A stretch of 64,000 bases of DNA, from NCBI GenBank assembly GCA_900552385.1, contig URZI01000003.1:69118-133117 (forward strand), written 5' to 3'. Below are positions 52,830-63,932 of this stretch, in pieces; the first letter of the stretch is position 1; each line of letters begins with the position of its first letter. The position numbers and the translations under genes were made by a program. The notes beneath the pieces are model-generated. The model was given only the letters and a program-made list of their open reading frames with translations. It ran no database searches and was not told the origin of the DNA. This stretch comes from an uncultured Collinsella sp. GTDB taxonomy: Bacteria > Actinomycetota > Coriobacteriia > Coriobacteriales > Coriobacteriaceae.

Positions 52830-53750
52830 CTACACGCGCAGGTAGCGGCGCATGGCGATGGCAGAACCAAAGAGACCGATAATCACACCGACCAGAATCA
52901 GCGCAGCATAGGTCACCAGGTAGTACTGCATCGGCAGGGCAAACGACATCCAGCCGATGCTCTCCTGCAGACGCGGGATCATCAGATTGCGCAGCAGCTC
53001 CAGAACGCCGATGGAAAGCAGCGAGCCCAAAATGGCCTGCAGCACGCCCTCGGTGATAAACGGGCCACGAATGAAGCCGTTGCTGGCGCCGACCAGACGC
53101 ATAATCGCAATCTCACGACGACGCGCCGTGATGGACAGGCGAATCGTGTTGTTGATGAAGATGAATGCGATAAAGGTCAGAAGACCAACGAGCACCACGG
53201 CGGCGATGCGGATGTAGTTGGTCACCTGGAACAGGCGGCTCACTTCCTCCTGGCCGTACAGCACGCTCGCGTTGACGTCGCCGTCATCCGCGATCTTCTG
53301 GAAATCGGCATCCTTCTTGAGCTTCTTTGCCGTGCTCTCGACCTTGGACGGATCGTCCATCTCAATAGCGAAGGAAGCCGGCAGCGGGTTCTGGCCATCG
53401 AGCGCGCTCATGGTGGCGTCGGCGTTGCCCGACATCTTGCTCGTATACTCGGCCAGCGCGTCGTCCTTGTCCTTATAGGTCACGGACTTGACGTTATTCC
53501 ACGTCTTAAGCTCGGCCTCAAAAGCCTGAACATCGGCCTGATCGGCGTCATCACTAATGAACGCGTTGATGACAACCTGATCCTCGACGGTGCCGATCAC
53601 GGAGTTCAGCATCGCAGAGCCCATGATGAACAGGCCGATGATAAACAGCGAAAGGAAGATCGTGATGACGGCGCCGAGCGAGGTAGTCCAGTTACGGAAG
53701 AAGTGGCTGATTGCCTCTTTGAAGGAGTAGCCCACGTTAGTTGGTGCCAT
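52830..53750 (-). CDS. ftsX: Cell-division ABC permease FtsX
   Basis: 306 residues with the four-helix FtsX layout: helix 1 at about 24-48, a large extracellular loop (about 55-170), then three helices with the MacB/FtsX segment SITARRREIAIMRLVGASNG. With FtsE it activates peptidoglycan hydrolases at the septum. The start ATG (53748-53750) overlaps the ftsE stop by 14 bases; the ribosome site GGGAGG lies inside ftsE. Confidence 0.95.
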   Translation of the reverse strand: MAPTNVGYSFKEAISHFFRNWTTSLGAVITIFLSLFIIGLFIMGSAMLNSVIGTVEDQVVINAFISDDADQADVQAFEAELKTWNNVKSVTYKDKDDALAEYTSKMSGNADATMSALDGQNPLPASFAIEMDDPSKVESTAKKLKKDADFQKIADDGDVNASVLYGQEEVSRLFQVTNYIRIAAVVLVGLLTFIAFIFINNTIRLSITARRREIAIMRLVGASNGFIRGPFITEGVLQAILGSLLSIGVLELLRNLMIPRLQESIGWMSFALPMQYYLVTYAALILVGVIIGLFGSAIAMRRYLRV

Positions 53751-54957
53751 AGTTGCCGTAACCTCCCCTCTCCTGGTCGCGGATGACGTGGCCGCCCTCG
53801 AGGGCGATCACGCGACGGTGCATGCTATCGACCATCTCGCGGTCGTGCGTGGCGACGATCACGGTGGTGCCGGTGCGGTTAATACGCTCAAGCAGCTTCA
53901 TGATGCCCAGCGAGATCGCCGGGTCGAGGTTGCCCGTGGGCTCGTCGCAGATCAGCAGCGGCGGACGGTTGACCATAGCACGGGCGACGGCAACGCGCTG
54001 CTGCTCGCCACCGGAAAGCTGGTCGGGCAGCGAGTCCATCTGATCGGCCAGACCGACCAGGCGCAGCACCTCGGGCACCTGGCTGCGAATGACGCCCTTG
54101 GGCTTGCCGATGCACTGCAGGGCAAACGCCACGTTTTCGTAGGCGGTCTTTTGCGGCAGAAGCTTAAAGTCCTGGAACACGGCGCCAATCTGGCGGCGCA
54201 GGAACGGAACCTTGCGGTTCTTGATCTTCATGAGGTCCTGACCGGCAACCAGGATGCGGCCGCTCGTCGGCTTGACGTCGCGGTTGAGCGTCGACAGCAG
54301 CGTGGTCTTACCCGAGCCGGAGTGACCGACCAGGAAGACGAACTCGCCCGGATAGATCTCGATGTTGATGTCGTCGAGTGCAGGCTTGTTAGGCTGTGCC
54401 GGATAGATCTTGGTGACATGCTCCATAAGGATGACGGGCTCGACACCGGCCTGCTTGGCCATCTTCTTGCGGCTGGCCTGCGGATCGATGGGCGCAAACA
54501 CCGACGTAAAATCGGGGTTGTTGAGCGCGTTATCGAGGCTTGCGACCTCGGCTGCCTGATCGCTCTCGACCACCGGGGCAGCAGGCTGCGTGGGGTCGGG
54601 AATAGCGGCAAAGAGACCGGACTGCGCAGGCTGAGGAGCCGGCGTCGCAGGGGCCAAGGGGTCGGGAATGCCGGCCATGGTAGGCTGCGGCGTGGCGGCA
54701 CCAGCCTGAGGCTGCTCCACGCGAGCGGTCACGGCCTGAACGGGCTCAAAACCCGCCGTGCCGGAAAGCGCGACATCGCTGGTTGGATTGTAGGCAAAGG
54801 GATCGGATGCCGGCTGTGCCTGATCTGCCGGCTGAGCGAGGGCCTGAGCAACAGGCTGGCCCTCTGAATCCGGAGTGGCGAAACGACTGCCCTGGACGCC
54901 TGCCTGCGTCTTGGGGGCATCATCGCCCGCACCGGAGGTACGGAAGTGGTTACCCAC
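53737..54957 (-). CDS. ftsE: Cell-division ATPase FtsE with a long disordered N-terminal extension
   Basis: 406 residues, against about 225 usually. The ABC core starts near 175: Walker A GHSGSGKT (211-218), signature LSGGEQQR, Walker B LLICDEPTGNLD, and the H-loop ATHD. Residues 1-170 are Pro/Ala/Gln-rich with repeats of (A/G)IPDP, and look disordered. The GTG start (54955-54957) has AAGGAG five bases upstream, whereas in-frame ATGs near the core have none, so the extension is probably real. It is the first gene of ftsEX. Confidence 0.93.
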   Translation of the reverse strand: MGNHFRTSGAGDDAPKTQAGVQGSRFATPDSEGQPVAQALAQPADQAQPASDPFAYNPTSDVALSGTAGFEPVQAVTARVEQPQAGAATPQPTMAGIPDPLAPATPAPQPAQSGLFAAIPDPTQPAAPVVESDQAAEVASLDNALNNPDFTSVFAPIDPQASRKKMAKQAGVEPVILMEHVTKIYPAQPNKPALDDINIEIYPGEFVFLVGHSGSGKTTLLSTLNRDVKPTSGRILVAGQDLMKIKNRKVPFLRRQIGAVFQDFKLLPQKTAYENVAFALQCIGKPKGVIRSQVPEVLRLVGLADQMDSLPDQLSGGEQQRVAVARAMVNRPPLLICDEPTGNLDPAISLGIMKLLERINRTGTTVIVATHDREMVDSMHRRVIALEGGHVIRDQERGGYGNYGTN

Positions 54958-55062
54958 TGGTGCTCCTTATCGTCGTGCGTTTAAACTACATGAGCGCTTT
55001 GTATTTTAGCAGTATTAGCTTTGCTGCACATAAGAAGCATGGCGTGCTTAGGGATCCCGTCG

Positions 55063-55183
55063 GCCGGGCACAGGGTTACTCTCCAAATCGTCCTCGGACA
55101 TGTCGGAGCCCCCGCTGCGCGCTTCGCGCGGCAGGGGCTCCTCCGTCCTGCGGAAAGATTTGGAGAGTAACCCTGTGCCCGGC
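55063..55183. repeat. 121-nt hairpin with perfect 27-bp arms
   Basis: The arms 55063-55089 and 55157-55183 are exact complements (they begin gccgggcacagggttactct). A second stem lies inside, around gagcccccgctgcgcgc and gcgcggcaggggctc with a TTC turn. I see no second copy in this window. Confidence 0.85.
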
Positions 55184-55314
55184 CTGCGATAACTAAGGGG
55201 TCGCCGCGTTTATCTTGAGGTGCTGCATATACAAAGCTGGAAGGGTCTGAATTGCGCTTTGTCGATATATGCCCTTTTTCCTGATGGGACCGTGCTTGAG
55301 GGGCGTCTTCATGA

Positions 55315-55381
55315 GTTGCGGTGAAATAGGGACTGTTTTACCAGTTAAAAGGTCTAATCAGTCCCTATTTCACCGCAACTG
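55315..55381. repeat. 67-nt inverted-repeat family, copy C
   Basis: The perfect 22-bp arms are 55315-55336 (agttgcggtgaaatagggac, then tg) and 55360-55381. This is the cleanest copy. It ends 81 bases past the transketolase stop and reads as a possible terminator-like hairpin, without a T-run. Confidence 0.88.
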
Positions 55382-55461
55382 AAACAGGGGCGCTCTCCAA
55401 GAGAGCGCCCCTGCCGGGTTTCCATAGTTCTGACGAAGCAGTCCATGAAATCCGTCTTGCC

Positions 55462-56403
55462 TTATGCCAAGAACTCCTTGGTGGTCGCCACGATGTTGGC
55501 GGCGTCCAGGCCATACTTGTGCAAGAGCTCGGCACCCGGGCCAGACTCACCGAAGGTGTCGTTGACGCCGATCTTCTTGAGCGGCGTCGGGCACTGCTCG
55601 CACAGGACGTCGGCAACGGCGCTGCCCAGGCCACCGATCACAGAGTGCTCCTCGACGGTCACGACGTGGCCGGTCTTGGTGGCGCTCTTGACGATCAGGT
55701 CGGCATCGATGGGCTTGATGGTGTGCATGTTGATGACCTCGGCGTCGATACCCTCGGCAGCGAGCTGCTCGGCGGCCTCGAGAGCCTCGCCGACCATCAG
55801 GCCGCAGGCGATGATGGTCACATCGGCGCCCTCGCGCATGACAATGCCCTTACCCAACTCGAACTTGTAGGTCTCGGGGTCGTTGATAACCGGCGAGGCC
55901 AGACGGGCAAAGCGCATGTACACCGGACCGTCGCACTCGTAGGCGGCGCGCGTCACGGCGCGGGCCTCCACATCGTCGGCAGGAACGATAACGGTCATGC
56001 CGGGGATGACGCGCATAAGGGCGATATCCTCGCAGCACTGGTGCGTGGCGCCATCCTCGCCCACCGAGATACCGGCGTGCGTGGCACCGATCTTAACGTT
56101 AAGGTGCGGGTAGCCGATGGAGTTACGGACCTGCTCAAAGGCGCGACCGGCAGCGAACATGGCAAAGGTGCTCGCGAAGGCAACACGACCGGTGGTCGCG
56201 ATACCGGCGGCAACACCCATCAGGTTGCTCTCGGCGATACCCACGTCGAAGAAGCGGTCGGGGCAAGCGGCCTTAAATTTGCCGGTCTGCGTGGCGGCGG
56301 CCAGGTCGGCGTCGAGGACCACAAAGTCATCGTGCTCGTTGGCGAGCTCGACGAGGGCCTCGCCGTAGCTTACACGCGTGGCGATTTTCTTGACGTCTGC
56401 CAT
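55462..56403 (-). CDS. Transketolase, C-terminal subunit
   Basis: 313 residues comprising the pyrimidine-binding and C-terminal domains of a split transketolase (FDVGIAESNLMGVAAGIA; FAMFAAGRAFEQVRNSI; HSVIGGLGSAVADVLCE). The catalytic Glu is in IAESN. It needs the N-terminal subunit encoded immediately upstream. The start ATG (56401-56403) lies 1 base after that gene's stop, with GGAGAGGAG upstream. It shuttles two-carbon units in the pentose phosphate pathway. Confidence 0.92.
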   Translation of the reverse strand: MADVKKIATRVSYGEALVELANEHDDFVVLDADLAAATQTGKFKAACPDRFFDVGIAESNLMGVAAGIATTGRVAFASTFAMFAAGRAFEQVRNSIGYPHLNVKIGATHAGISVGEDGATHQCCEDIALMRVIPGMTVIVPADDVEARAVTRAAYECDGPVYMRFARLASPVINDPETYKFELGKGIVMREGADVTIIACGLMVGEALEAAEQLAAEGIDAEVINMHTIKPIDADLIVKSATKTGHVVTVEEHSVIGGLGSAVADVLCEQCPTPLKKIGVNDTFGESGPGAELLHKYGLDAANIVATTKEFLA

Positions 56404-56404
56404 C

Positions 56405-57235
56405 CTAGAGCTCCTCTCCGGCGGCCGTGAGCTCTGCCATGGCCTGCTCAAACTGTTCATCGTTGGGGGCCTTGCCGTGCCAACCAACCTGGTTCTCCAT
56501 AAAGGAAACGCCCTTGCCCTTCATGGTCTCGGCGATGATGGCGGTCGGCTGACCCTTGGTGGCGCGGGCCTCGGCAAAGGCGGCGCGGATCTGGTCGAAA
56601 TCGTTGCCGTCGGCAAGCTCCACCACGTGGAACTTAAAGGCGCGGAACTTGTCGGCGAGCGGCATGGGGTCGTTGACCTCCTCGACGGGGCCGTCGATCT
56701 GCAGGCCGTTGTGGTCGACGATCACGCAGAGGTTATCGAGCTGCTGGTTGCCGGCAAACATGGCGGCCTCCCAGACCTGGCCCTCCTCGCTCTCGCCATC
56801 GCCCAGCAGGGCGTACGTGCGGTAAGTATCGCCCCAGTGCTTGGCGGCAACGGCCATGCCCACGGCGGCGGAAATGCCCTGGCCCAGCGAGCCGGTGGAC
56901 ATGTCGACGCCCGGGGTGTCGTTCATGTTGGGGTGGCCCTGCAGGTGGCTGCCAATATGGCGCAGCGTCTCGAGGTCCTCCTTGGGGAAGAACCCACGCT
57001 CGGCGAGCACGGCGTACAGGCCCGGAGCGCAATGGCCCTTGGAGAGCACAAAACGATCGCGGTCGGCCTTGCGGGGATCGGCCGGGTCGACGTTCATTTC
57101 CTCAAAGTACAGATAGGTCATGATGTCGGCAGCGCCGAGCGAACCGCCCGGATGGCCGGACTTGGCAGCGTGCACGCCGGTGACGATGCCCTTCCTTACC
57201 TCGTTGGCAACCTTTTTGAGCTCTTCGTCGCTCAT
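56405..57235 (-). CDS. Transketolase, N-terminal (TPP-binding) subunit
   Basis: 276 residues. The thiamine diphosphate motif starts GDGESEEGQVWEAA and ends VIVDHNG, and the conserved His in SGHPGGSLG and GHCAPGLY are present. Together with the next gene it forms a full transketolase, an arrangement common in Firmicutes and Actinobacteria. The start ATG (57233-57235) has AAGGAAGG. A 207-base non-coding gap separates it from the yitT-like gene. Confidence 0.92.
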   Translation of the reverse strand: MSDEELKKVANEVRKGIVTGVHAAKSGHPGGSLGAADIMTYLYFEEMNVDPADPRKADRDRFVLSKGHCAPGLYAVLAERGFFPKEDLETLRHIGSHLQGHPNMNDTPGVDMSTGSLGQGISAAVGMAVAAKHWGDTYRTYALLGDGESEEGQVWEAAMFAGNQQLDNLCVIVDHNGLQIDGPVEEVNDPMPLADKFRAFKFHVVELADGNDFDQIRAAFAEARATKGQPTAIIAETMKGKGVSFMENQVGWHGKAPNDEQFEQAMAELTAAGEEL

Positions 57236-57442
57236 TGTGCCTTCCTTTCATCCTCATTAGACAAAATGCGCACGGCACCGAAGGTAATCCCAACACAGCC
57301 GCAATGCACGTACGTCATTCATTATGCTGGAAACTGATGGCTTTACCAGAGTTTTTATCATTATTTGAACAATTTAGCAGGCAGAACCGCTGATGAAACG
57401 GTTTATCAATGTGAACGTCTTTTGGATGGAACGCGGTCGACC

Positions 57443-58333
57443 CTACGCGCTAATGTCCTTGAATCCCTCGCCGAAGGCTTCCGTAACGTCAGCGACCGTC
57501 ACAATGGCGTGAGGATCGCGCTCGCGCACGATCGTCTTGAGGGTATTGAGCTCTCGACGGCTCACGATGACCATAATCACCGGCTTCTCGGCACCCGAAT
57601 ACATGCCAGTCGCCTTAAACTTGGTACAACCACGACCCAGGCCATACATGATATCGGCAGCGATATCAGGGAACTTGTCCGAGATGATGAGTACCATACG
57701 GCGCTTGTTGCCACCATCGACCACGGCATCGATCACGTAGCCGCTAATGACCATCGAAAGGCCTGCATATAGTGCGTTTTCGATTGAAAAGACCGGAGCC
57801 GACAGCGCGCATACGGCAACATCGATCGCCATGACGGTCGAGCCCACCGGCAGCGAGGTGTTACGCGAGATGATTTGGCCAATCGTGTCCGAGCCGCCGG
57901 TGTTGGCGCCGGCGCGCAACACCATGCCGTAACCGATGCCCGTAATAATGCCGCCCCACATAGCGGGAAGCATCAGGTCCGCATCCGCCAGAGGTGCTAC
58001 AAACGGGGCGAACAGATCGGTAAAGAAGCCCAGCAGCACAAAGCCCGTCGCGGTCTGCACCACGTAGAACATGCCGCCCTCGCGCATAACGACCAGTAGC
58101 AGCAAGGCATTCATCACGATGGTCTGGATACCGACGGGAAGCGACACGCCTCGCGTCGCGCCGACCGCCTGGATAATGGTGGCAAGGCCCGTAACGCCAC
58201 CGGCAGCAAGGCCGTTGGGAATCAAAAACAGGTCGGTCGCGATGGCGGCCAAGGCACACCCCAACATGATCTGGGGCAGGTCGTGAAAGAAGTTCATCGA
58301 AAGAATGCGCTTGATGTCCAGACGATATGCCAT
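57443..58333 (-). CDS. YitT-family membrane protein (DUF161/DUF2179)
   Basis: 296 residues. Five to six hydrophobic segments (GCALAAIATDLFLIPNGLAA; MWGGIITGIGYGMVLRAGAN, then TGGSD) are followed by a soluble DUF2179 domain (about 220-296; GCTKFKATGMYSG; VSRRELNTLKTIV). The function of the family is unknown. The start ATG (58331-58333) has GAGGGAGG. It stands alone, downstream of prfB and its terminator. Confidence 0.88.
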   Translation of the reverse strand: MAYRLDIKRILSMNFFHDLPQIMLGCALAAIATDLFLIPNGLAAGGVTGLATIIQAVGATRGVSLPVGIQTIVMNALLLLVVMREGGMFYVVQTATGFVLLGFFTDLFAPFVAPLADADLMLPAMWGGIITGIGYGMVLRAGANTGGSDTIGQIISRNTSLPVGSTVMAIDVAVCALSAPVFSIENALYAGLSMVISGYVIDAVVDGGNKRRMVLIISDKFPDIAADIMYGLGRGCTKFKATGMYSGAEKPVIMVIVSRRELNTLKTIVRERDPHAIVTVADVTEAFGEGFKDISA

Positions 58334-58344
58334 GCTGCCTCCCT

Positions 58345-58373
58345 CAAAAAAGCGCACCCAAACGGATGCGCTT
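58345..58373 (-). terminator. Terminator of the secA-prfB operon
   Basis: Stem AAAGCGCATCC with GGGTGCGCTTT on the minus strand, followed by TTTTTT-like sequence (58346-58350). The loop GTTT and the GGGTGCGC arm resemble the rpmE terminator at 62720-62758. Confidence 0.82.
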
Positions 58374-58496
58374 TGAACTTCTTCTTGTATTCGATTCTAC
58401 CGATTCGCCGGACAAAAACCACCCCTGCGCAGGGTTTGTTCTGGATACAAACCCGTCCAACCGTTGGACTTGGCATCGGCTTGAAGCCACGATGTT

Positions 58497-59644
58497 TTAG
58501 ACCTCCGAGCCTTCTGCATCGGCGTTGCCGGTCGCCCAGCGATGATAGCCAATAACAAACGGGTCCAGGTCGCCATCGTCAAGAACTGCCTCGACATTGC
58601 TGGTCTCCACGCCCGTGCGTAGGTCCTTAACCATCTGATACGGGTAGAGCACGTAGCTGCGAATCTGGTTGCCAAAACCGATCGTGGTCTTGGGTCCACG
58701 AATCTCATCGAGCGCCTCGGCACGCTTCTCGAGCTCAATCTCGTACAGGCGAGCCTTGAGGATCTGCATGCACGCGGCCTTGTTCTGGATCTGGCTGCGC
58801 TCGTTTTGGCAGGTGACCACAATGCCGCTGGGGAAATACGTCACGCGCACGGCGGAGTCGGTAGTGTTAACGCCCTGACCGCCCGGGCCGCTCGCGTGGT
58901 ACACGTCCACGCGGATGTCGTCGGGACTGATCTCGATGTCGATATCATCGGGCAGCACGGGGATGACCTCGACGCCGGCAAACGTGGTCTGGCGGCGCTT
59001 CTTGTCGTCGGTGGGGCTAATGCGAACCAAGCGGTGAACGCCGGCCTCGGCGCGCAGCATGCCAAATGCGTCCTTGCCCTCGACGGTAAAGGTCGCGCGG
59101 TCGATGCCGATGACCTCGGCCGCGGGACAGTCGTTGATGGTGACCTTCCAGCCGCGACGCTGGCAGTACTTCATGTACATCTTAAAGAGCATGAAGGTCC
59201 AGTCCTGGGCCTCCAGACCACCCTGTCCGGGCTTGATGGTCACAATGGCATCGCCGTGATCGAACTCACCGGTAAACCAGCTCGAAAGTTCAAGCTCATC
59301 GATGGCACGGGCCAGGCGCTCAGCCGTGGCTGCAGCCTCCTCGCGAAGGGTGGCGGCGTCGGGGTCATCCCCCATCTCCTCGGCAAGCTCCAGCGCGGCG
59401 CGGGCATCGGAAAGCTCGCCGCGCGCGGTGTCCACGGCAGCGATATCTTCCTTGGTACGCGCGATCTCCTCCATGGTGGCACGGGCGGCGTCGGCGTCAT
59501 CCCAAAAGCCAGGGGCAACACTTTTAGCCTCGAGCTCGGTCACGCGCGTGCGCTTTTCGTCCAAATGGAGATACGACTCGACCTCGCCGAGCCGGTCCGC
59601 AAACGCGTCCAGCTCGGCGGGCGTTACCTCTAAAGCCTCAGCCA

Positions 59645-59645
<1 letters not shown>
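58497..59645 (-). CDS. prfB: Peptide chain release factor 2, with SPT in place of SPF
   Basis: 382 residues, full length, with GGQ intact (GPGGQGVNTTDSAVR). The codon-reading tripeptide, SPF in canonical RF2, is SPT here (RISPTDDKKRRQ; codons 59010-59018). The usual programmed +1 frameshift (TGA after about codon 25) is absent: the frame runs through YLHLDEKR without a stop. The start ATG (59643-59645) overlaps the secA stop by one base (TAATG). Typing as RF2 rests on overall sequence, not on the tripeptide. Confidence 0.93.
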
Positions 59646-62452
<2,807 letters not shown>

Positions 62453-62582
62453 GTGGTTTTCCTTTTTGGCCATCGCCCACGCCGTGCAGCTGCGGGCGAG
62501 TTAAACACAGATAATTGTACTTTAGCCAAACAAGGCGCGCCCCATACGGTCGACCTCAACCGCCACGTAATAACTACGACCA

Positions 62583-62620
62583 ACCTGCCAAAAAGGGACA
62601 GGTTTATTTTGGCAGGTTTT
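62583..62620. repeat. 38-nt AACCTGCCAAAA hairpin, copy 2
   Basis: The arms aacctgccaaaa and ttttggcaggtt are exact complements around agggacaggttta. The sister copy is 50403-50440. Confidence 0.78.
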
Positions 62621-62648
62621 ATCTGGGCAAACGCCGCCTCTCTGTCAT

Positions 62649-62715
62649 TTGGTGCAAACCAACCTGTCCCCTTCGCACCAATCTGGTGCAATGGGGACAG
62701 GTTGGTTTGCACCAA
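62649..62715. repeat. 67-nt GGGGACAGGTT hairpin with perfect 23-bp arms
   Basis: The arms 62649-62671 (ttggtgcaaaccaacctgtc, then ccc) and 62693-62715 are exact complements, and the loop contains a further gcaccaatctggtgc palindrome. A degenerate relative lies at 29181-29224. Confidence 0.85.
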
Positions 62716-62719
62716 TAAA

Positions 62720-62758
62720 AAGAAAAGGGCCGCGCACCCAAATGGATGCACGGCCCTC
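62720..62758 (-). terminator. Terminator of rpmE
   Basis: A stem with agggccg (62726-62732) and cggccct (62751-62757), extended by gcaccca/tggatgc, is followed by TTTTCTTTTTA on the minus strand. Confidence 0.85.
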
Positions 62759-62793
62759 ATGCCATGAATGCGAGTGATTCCGCGGCGAGCTAT

Positions 62794-63219
62794 TTACTCA
62801 GCAGCCTCGGTAGTCTCGGCCTCGGCAGCGGCCTCCTCGACGGGAGCCTCTGCGGGAGCCTCGGCGGCCTGCTTGGCAGCCTCCTCGGCAAACTTAGCGG
62901 CACGCTTAGCCTTCTCGGCGGCCTTAGCCTCAGCGGCGGCCTTGCGAGCGGCCTCGGCCTCAGCAGCCTTGGCGGCCTTGGCAGCCTTGGCCTCCTCAGC
63001 CTTCTTGAGCTGGGCGGCAGCGGCGCCACCGAACTTGTCGGCGAAGCGCTGGACGCGTCCACCGGTGTCGACGAACTTCTGCTGGCCAGTGTAGAACGGG
63101 TGGCACTCGTTGCAAAGCTCGACCTTCATCTCGGACACGGTAGCGTGCGTCTTGAAGGTGTTGCCGCAGGAGCACGTCACCGTGCACTCGACATACTGGG
63201 GATGGATACCCTGCTTCAT
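62794..63219 (-). CDS. rpmE: Ribosomal protein bL31 with a long Ala/Lys/Glu-rich C-terminal tail
   Basis: 141 residues, against about 70 usually. Residues 1-68 are a complete zinc-type (C+) bL31: Cys16, Cys18, Cys36 and Cys39 (CSCGN; LCNECHPFYTG). Residues 70-141 are low-complexity Ala/Lys/Glu, probably helical and solvent-exposed. The start ATG (63217-63219) has GGAG. It is monocistronic with its own terminator. Confidence 0.93.
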   Translation of the reverse strand: MKQGIHPQYVECTVTCSCGNTFKTHATVSEMKVELCNECHPFYTGQQKFVDTGGRVQRFADKFGGAAAAQLKKAEEAKAAKAAKAAEAEAARKAAAEAKAAEKAKRAAKFAEEAAKQAAEAPAEAPVEEAAAEAETTEAAE

Positions 63220-63412
63220 GGTAGGACTCCTTATTAGTCAGGCGCTGGTTACCGATCAGCGCATAAGGCGTCTTGGTTTCCGACCAAGACAACAAACTCG
63301 GCTATGGTACCACGGCGCCGCGTGTCCCACAAAAGGTTCACGGTCTTTTCGGAACGACACGAATCTGACCCATCGAAACACATCTCCACCGTTCCTTCAA
63401 CTGGGAAAATGC

Positions 63413-63445
63413 CGTCCCCGGGGCCTGAGAAGGGCCCCGGGGACG
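63413..63445. repeat. Perfect 13-bp-arm hairpin cgtccccggggcc
   Basis: Arms 63413-63425 and 63433-63445 with loop tgagaag. No T-run follows on either strand, so it is not an obvious terminator. Confidence 0.75.
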
Positions 63446-63539
63446 TTCGACTGACTGCGGGAACGGCCTTTCCGCTCAATGTGTTCGGCTGAGATCGGAA
63501 ATCAACCAAACTGAACTAGGTTCAGTTGACATGGTTAAA

Positions 63540-63567
63540 AACGGGGGCGACGCTTTTGCGTCACCCC
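63540..63567 (-). terminator. Terminator of the exported-protein gene
   Basis: The stem ggggcgacgc (63544-63553) with gcgtcacccc (63558-63567) is followed by CGTTTTT on the minus strand. Confidence 0.8.
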
Positions 63568-63586
63568 TCGTCCCGGCCGGGTTGCT

Positions 63587-63931
63587 TTAGTTGTACACAC
63601 GGTAGTTACACTTGAACTGGGTTATGTGTCCATAGTTGGAGCGGTACCAACCCGACGTATAGCTGATTGCCTCTGCGCCTAGATAGTCGTAGCCCTTGTT
63701 GTAGCGAAGCTGACGGTAGGTCGTGTCGTACTCTGCTACGTAAAACGCGTCTCCAGAGAAGGCTTTGTACCGGTCCTTAACCGTCGAAGCCATGTACGCG
63801 GGTTCGACATCGCCTTTCTCCCCGTTGAGCGCATAGACGGGTGCCGCGATTCCGCATAAAGCCGTTGCCACGAGGATGGCGTAGACAGCCATGCGCGACG
63901 CATTGGACTTCAGCTGTTCAAATAGTTTCAT
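63587..63931 (-). CDS. Small exported protein of unknown function
   Basis: 114 residues. The N-terminus has a basic region and a hydrophobic signal (MAVYAILVATALCGIAAPVY) with a likely AXA-type cleavage (VYALNG). The mature part is about 75 residues, Tyr/Asn-rich and probably beta-rich (YDYLGAEAISYTSGWYRSNY), with one Cys near the end. It may be a secreted bacteriocin-like or surface protein, but no family is recognised. The start ATG (63929-63931) has GGAGG eight bases upstream and follows the previous gene's stop by one base. Confidence 0.75.
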   Translation of the reverse strand: MKLFEQLKSNASRMAVYAILVATALCGIAAPVYALNGEKGDVEPAYMASTVKDRYKAFSGDAFYVAEYDTTYRQLRYNKGYDYLGAEAISYTSGWYRSNYGHITQFKCNYRVYN

Positions 63932-63932
63932 G

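Larger units (their letters stand above)
54958..55461. other. Non-coding interval with two strong inverted repeats
   Basis: About 500 bases between ftsE and the transketolase genes. No gene is supported. It holds a 27-bp-arm hairpin (55063-55183), the 67-nt repeat copy C (55315-55381) and the ftsE promoter. Confidence 0.7.
62453..62793. other. Non-coding interval upstream of secA with two repeat hairpins
   Basis: About 340 bases: the secA promoter zone, the 38-nt hairpin copy 2 (62583-62620), the perfect 67-nt GGGGACAGG hairpin (62649-62715) and the rpmE terminator (62720-62758). No gene is supported. Confidence 0.7.
63220..63586. other. Non-coding interval with a GTCCCCGGGGCC hairpin
   Basis: About 370 bases. 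It holds the rpmE promoter, a perfect 13-bp-arm hairpin (63413-63445) and the terminator of the exported-protein gene (63540-63567). No gene is supported. Confidence 0.6.

Noticed and set aside
53737..54957. Misplaced start of FtsE
   Set aside because: I considered starts near residue 166 or 178, but neither has a ribosome site, while the GTG at 54955-54957 has AAGGAG at the right distance.
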